From assembly GCA_000514715.1 (NCBI GenBank), contig AZWL01000001.1:620186-684185 (forward strand): a stretch of 64,000 nucleotides of DNA, given 5' to 3'. Positions 61,520-64,000 of the stretch are shown piece after piece. The notes below the pieces were generated by a model. It was not told where the DNA came from. It made no database searches and worked only from the letters and a program-made list of their open reading frames with translations. This DNA comes from Streptomyces sp. CNH099 (GTDB taxonomy: Bacteria; Actinomycetota; Actinomycetes; Streptomycetales; Streptomycetaceae). The position numbers were made by a program, and so were the translations under genes. Within the stretch, counting starts at the first letter, position 1. Each line of letters opens with the position of its first letter.

Positions 61520-63039
61520 CGCCGGCCGCCGGGGCCCGGGGCGAAGGTGCTGCCCGCGTCCTGCCGGTACGGCATGCCCTGCCACTGCACGAAGTCGAGC
61601 GCCCGGCCCTGGTCCCGGGCGACGAAGCTCCACGGTCCGCGGTAGGTGTTGTGGTGCCAGCGGTTGCGCTGCCGGGTGGTGATCGCCTCGGCCACCCGCT
61701 CGCCGTGGTACGGCGACCAGTCGGGATAGGTGCCGTAGTTCGCCAGCACCGCCATGCGCCCGCACTCCACCGTGCAGGCGACGACGGACGTGTCCAGCAC
61801 GAAGCGGTTGTGGTGGATGTCCACCCGCTGGGTCTTCCACCGGCAGTCGGCGTAGAGCGGTGCGGTGGCGATCGCCGGCCGTGCGCAGCGGCCGGTGTCG
61901 GGCACCAGCAGGGTGCATTCGCCGGTCGAGGTGTTGGCCGGGCTGTTGCAGAACCGGTCGGCGTTCTCCCACAGGGTGATCCCGGACCAGTTGTTCTGCA
62001 GCACGTTGCGGTATATCTCGATCTTGTCGGTACGGGCCGGGATCCGCGGTTCGCCGCCGGACTCGGAGACGTAGACGGCCGCGTACGGGAAGTCGTCCCC
62101 GCGGTCGGCGTACCTGCGGCCCTCGACCCAGTTGTTCCGCCGGATAGTGTTGTTCCGGATGACCGCGTTGTAGCTGGTCTCGTACATCAGCGCGGCGCCG
62201 TCGTTGGCCTCCAGCACGTTGTCCTCGATGCGGAAGTCGTTGTTGTTGTTGTCGGCCCACAGCCCTGCCCCGCGGTTGTCGTGCACCCAGTTGCCGCGTA
62301 TGTCGGCGCCGTTGACGGCCCAGAACTTGACGCCGCCGGTGCAGCCGCAGCCCGGCCTGCGCCGCTCCCAGTCGTCGGTGTTGTTGGCCGCGATCTCGTT
62401 GCCCGCCAGCACCAGGTCGCGGATGGTGTCGCCGGCCTTGTAGGCGTTCATGCCGTACTGGCCGTTGCCGCGCAGGCAGCTGGCGCGGACCTGCTGGCGG
62501 GCGCCGGCCATCAGCCCGGCACCGGAGTTGTTCCGGATCGTCGCGTGCTCGATCACCCACCCGTCGGCCGAGTCGTGGTTGACCACGCCCTCGTTGTGCG
62601 GGGCCACGAAACCCTGCACGGTCAGGTGGCGGATGGTGACGTCCGGGGCGGTGCCGCCGAACGCGTACTGGTTGGTCTTCCGGCCGTCGAACACCGCGTC
62701 AGGAGCGCCGAGATAGCTGTTCCCCCTCTTGGGGATGACCTGGGCGTACCGGTCCGGCGGCAGCCGGTGCCTGCCCGGCCGCAGCCAGAACGTGGTGCCC
62801 GGGGGGCTGCTCTCCGTCTTCGCCGCCAGGTCGCCGACCACCCCGGGATCGACCGTCACCGCGCCGGCCGGCGGCCTGGCCGGCCCGGCCGCGGGCTCGG
62901 CGCACACCCGGGCCACAGAGCCGGACGGCGGCGCGGCGTCCGGCCTCCCCCGGGCGTCCGGCTCGTCCTCGCAACCGGCCGCCACGAGGGCCAGCGCCAG
63001 CAACACCGCCGGCAGGGCCCATGGCCGCCACGTGATCAC
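61516..63039 (-). CDS. Parallel beta-helix lipoprotein, polysaccharide-lyase or epimerase-like
   Basis: The 507-residue protein has a lipoprotein signal ending LVAAGC (Cys at residue 23) and a short Pro-rich linker. The right-handed beta-helix (about residues 75-420) has asparagine-ladder coils such as IEHATIRNNSGAGLMAGARQ, NGQYGMNAYKAG, DNNNNDFRIEDNVLEANDG and IEIYRNVLQNNWSGITLWEN. Paired cysteines (for example CGCTGG) suggest disulfides. The fold fits polysaccharide lyases, hydrolases or C5-epimerases; no catalytic residues can be assigned. It probably trims or edits the exported polymer outside the membrane. GTG 63039 follows a G-rich ribosome site. Confidence 0.85.
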   Translation of the reverse strand: MITWRPWALPAVLLALALVAAGCEDEPDARGRPDAAPPSGSVARVCAEPAAGPARPPAGAVTVDPGVVGDLAAKTESSPPGTTFWLRPGRHRLPPDRYAQVIPKRGNSYLGAPDAVFDGRKTNQYAFGGTAPDVTIRHLTVQGFVAPHNEGVVNHDSADGWVIEHATIRNNSGAGLMAGARQQVRASCLRGNGQYGMNAYKAGDTIRDLVLAGNEIAANNTDDWERRRPGCGCTGGVKFWAVNGADIRGNWVHDNRGAGLWADNNNNDFRIEDNVLEANDGAALMYETSYNAVIRNNTIRRNNWVEGRRYADRGDDFPYAAVYVSESGGEPRIPARTDKIEIYRNVLQNNWSGITLWENADRFCNSPANTSTGECTLLVPDTGRCARPAIATAPLYADCRWKTQRVDIHHNRFVLDTSVVACTVECGRMAVLANYGTYPDWSPYHGERVAEAITTRQRNRWHHNTYRGPWSFVARDQGRALDFVQWQGMPYRQDAGSTFAPGPGGRR

Positions 63040-63053
63040 CGCGCCCCCCCTCC

Positions 63054-64000
63054 CTAGCCGTGGAACCTGAGTACGGTGGTGAACTCCCCCGCCGGCCCGG
63101 TGCCGGAGCCGACCAACGTGGTGGTGGGCTCCCTGCGCCCGAAGCCGGCGGAGTACCAGCCCAGCGGCGGGTCGGTCTCGCCGCGGTGCGCGCGCCAGCG
63201 CAGCGACGCGGGCAGGTCGAGCACCGCGGCGCGGTCCTCGCCGCCCCGGGTCCAGCCGAGTTCCGCCCGGTTCCCCGTCAGGTGCACGGCGATCTCCGGG
63301 CCGAGGTGGAACGCCAGGCGCACCGCCCGGTGCGGGCCGCGCACCTCGTCGACCACGCGCAGTTCCCGGCGCGCGGCGGTCAGCTCCACCCGGCGCCGGT
63401 GCACCGCGCCGCCGGAGCGCCGGTAGCCGTCGTGCTCGGCGCACCAGCGGGCCACGCCCGCCGTACCCGCCGGGTCCGCGGCCAGCACACGGCTGCGGGC
63501 GTGCCGCGTCCAGAGGAACGGGCCGCCGGAGACGGACTGGTCGGCCCCGTCCAGCTGCAGGGTGTTGTGGGCGAGGGTGGACCGGAAGTACCGCCGCCAC
63601 TCGGGCTGCCCGTGGTAGCAGTACGTCCCCGGGTCGGCGAGCACGTCGACCCCGTCGTGCCGGACCTCCACGGACAGCGCGTCCGCGTGGGCGTGCGCGG
63701 CGATGGACAGGAAGCCGTGCGGGCCGCCGTCGCAGCGGCACCAGATCCCGCCGGGGCCGCGCAGGATGGTGAGCCCGGCGTCGGCGAAGTGCGCCGGCCG
63801 GCCGGCCGGGCGGGCCGGGGCCGGCCCGGCCCCGGCCCGCGGGTACGGACGGATGAGCGCGGCCAGCAGCGGGGTGCGTACGTCGGCCGCGGCCACCGCC
63901 GGCCACCAGGAGAGCCGGCCGAACACGGCGGCACCGGTGGCCAGCAGCGAGGCCCAGCGGTCGGTGCCCGCGCCGTCCACGACCAGGCCGTGCCCGTCGT
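63054..64000 (-). CDS. Heparinase II/III-family protein (partial, N-terminus beyond window)
   Basis: The frame stays open to the window edge, so the 5' part is missing. The visible 315 residues are the C-terminal region of a heparinase II/III-like enzyme. The beta-sandwich begins near FADAGLTILRGP, followed by HGFLSIAAHAHADALSVEVRHDG, with the His/Asp-rich catalytic and metal area. Then come DPGTYCYHGQPEWRRYFRST, LAHNTLQLDGADQS and a long beta domain. In this family HAHAD and HNT are the best conserved parts. It is expected outside the cytoplasm or in an export-linked role, cleaving uronic-acid glycans. The stop lies 14 bases before the beta-helix gene. Confidence 0.85.
   Translation of the reverse strand, partial: DGHGLVVDGAGTDRWASLLATGAAVFGRLSWWPAVAAADVRTPLLAALIRPYPRAGAGPAPARPAGRPAHFADAGLTILRGPGGIWCRCDGGPHGFLSIAAHAHADALSVEVRHDGVDVLADPGTYCYHGQPEWRRYFRSTLAHNTLQLDGADQSVSGGPFLWTRHARSRVLAADPAGTAGVARWCAEHDGYRRSGGAVHRRRVELTAARRELRVVDEVRGPHRAVRLAFHLGPEIAVHLTGNRAELGWTRGGEDRAAVLDLPASLRWRAHRGETDPPLGWYSAGFGRREPTTTLVGSGTGPAGEFTTVLRFHG

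Noticed and set aside
1..64000. Search by eye for tRNA, rRNA, transposase, integrase, att sites and replication origin
   Set aside because: No cloverleaf-like tRNA ends, rRNA blocks, transposase or integrase motifs or DnaA-box clusters were recognised. A covariance-model scan would be needed to exclude small RNAs.

Overview
The window is very GC-rich (roughly 75 percent), with strong G/C in third codon positions, GTG starts, Tat signals, DUF5753-type regulators, an MbtH partner and only a handful of in-frame TTA codons. This points to a Streptomyces-like actinomycete chromosome. No rRNA, tRNA, insertion sequence, integrase or CRISPR array was seen.

Left part (1-15021): accessory and stress genes. 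A truncated secreted CE15 glucuronoyl esterase sits behind a hairpin-prone leader and a CGAAACTTTCG palindrome. After it come a TerB-like protein, a DinB-like protein, an FAD disulfide-reductase-like enzyme, a DUF5753 regulator with a TTA codon, and two short-chain dehydrogenases (one Tat-exported and divergent from a MarR regulator). Next are a DUF899 protein, a methyltransferase, an XRE-type regulator divergent from an MFS pump over a perfect inverted repeat, an NmrA-like protein, a Tat-exported vanadium-haloperoxidase-like protein, a DUF5132 protein and a small unknown protein.

NRPS locus (15029-26925, minus strand): a dimodular nonribosomal peptide synthetase (C-A-T-C-A-T-R) that should release its product reductively, then an ABC exporter with an unusual N-terminal metal-associated-like domain, an MbtH protein and an acyl-CoA dehydrogenase. 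The likely product is a short N-capped dipeptide aldehyde or alcohol. Two unknown membrane/secreted proteins are divergent from it (27392-28407).

Middle (28404-32270): a DHFR-like reductase, a secreted ScyD/ScyE-family beta-propeller with a TTA codon in its signal peptide and a second CGAAACTTTCG palindrome upstream, and a Tat-exported protein of unknown function.

Complex-I-like operon (32307-40885, minus strand): nuoA, an odd NuoB/D-like hybrid with a His/Asp/Gly-rich tract, then nuoH, J, K, L, M and N. The canonical FeS and NADH-binding subunits (B, C, D, E, F, G, I) are missing from the locus, and several proton-channel or quinone-site residues are altered. A WGR/beta-propeller protein with a TTA codon lies directly upstream on the same strand.

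42556-48557: an F420-type LLM oxidoreductase, a small membrane protein, an Orn/Lys/Arg-decarboxylase-like PLP enzyme, an MFS pump with a divergent TetR regulator and a clear palindromic operator, and a PAP2 phosphatase.

Right part (48570 to the window edge, minus strand): a tightly overlapping glycan operon of at least 14 genes. It encodes a heparinase-fold protein (truncated), a beta-helix lipoprotein, an O-antigen-polymerase-like protein, glycosyltransferases, a C-methyltransferase, a glucose-1-phosphate cytidylyltransferase-like enzyme, a PIG-L deacetylase, a nucleotide-sugar epimerase/dehydratase, a DUF4910 peptidase-like protein, a flippase, a polysaccharide pyruvyl transferase, a 3,5-epimerase-like cupin and a class III aminotransferase. 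Together they look like a route to an exported polysaccharide carrying a branched, possibly CDP-linked sugar.
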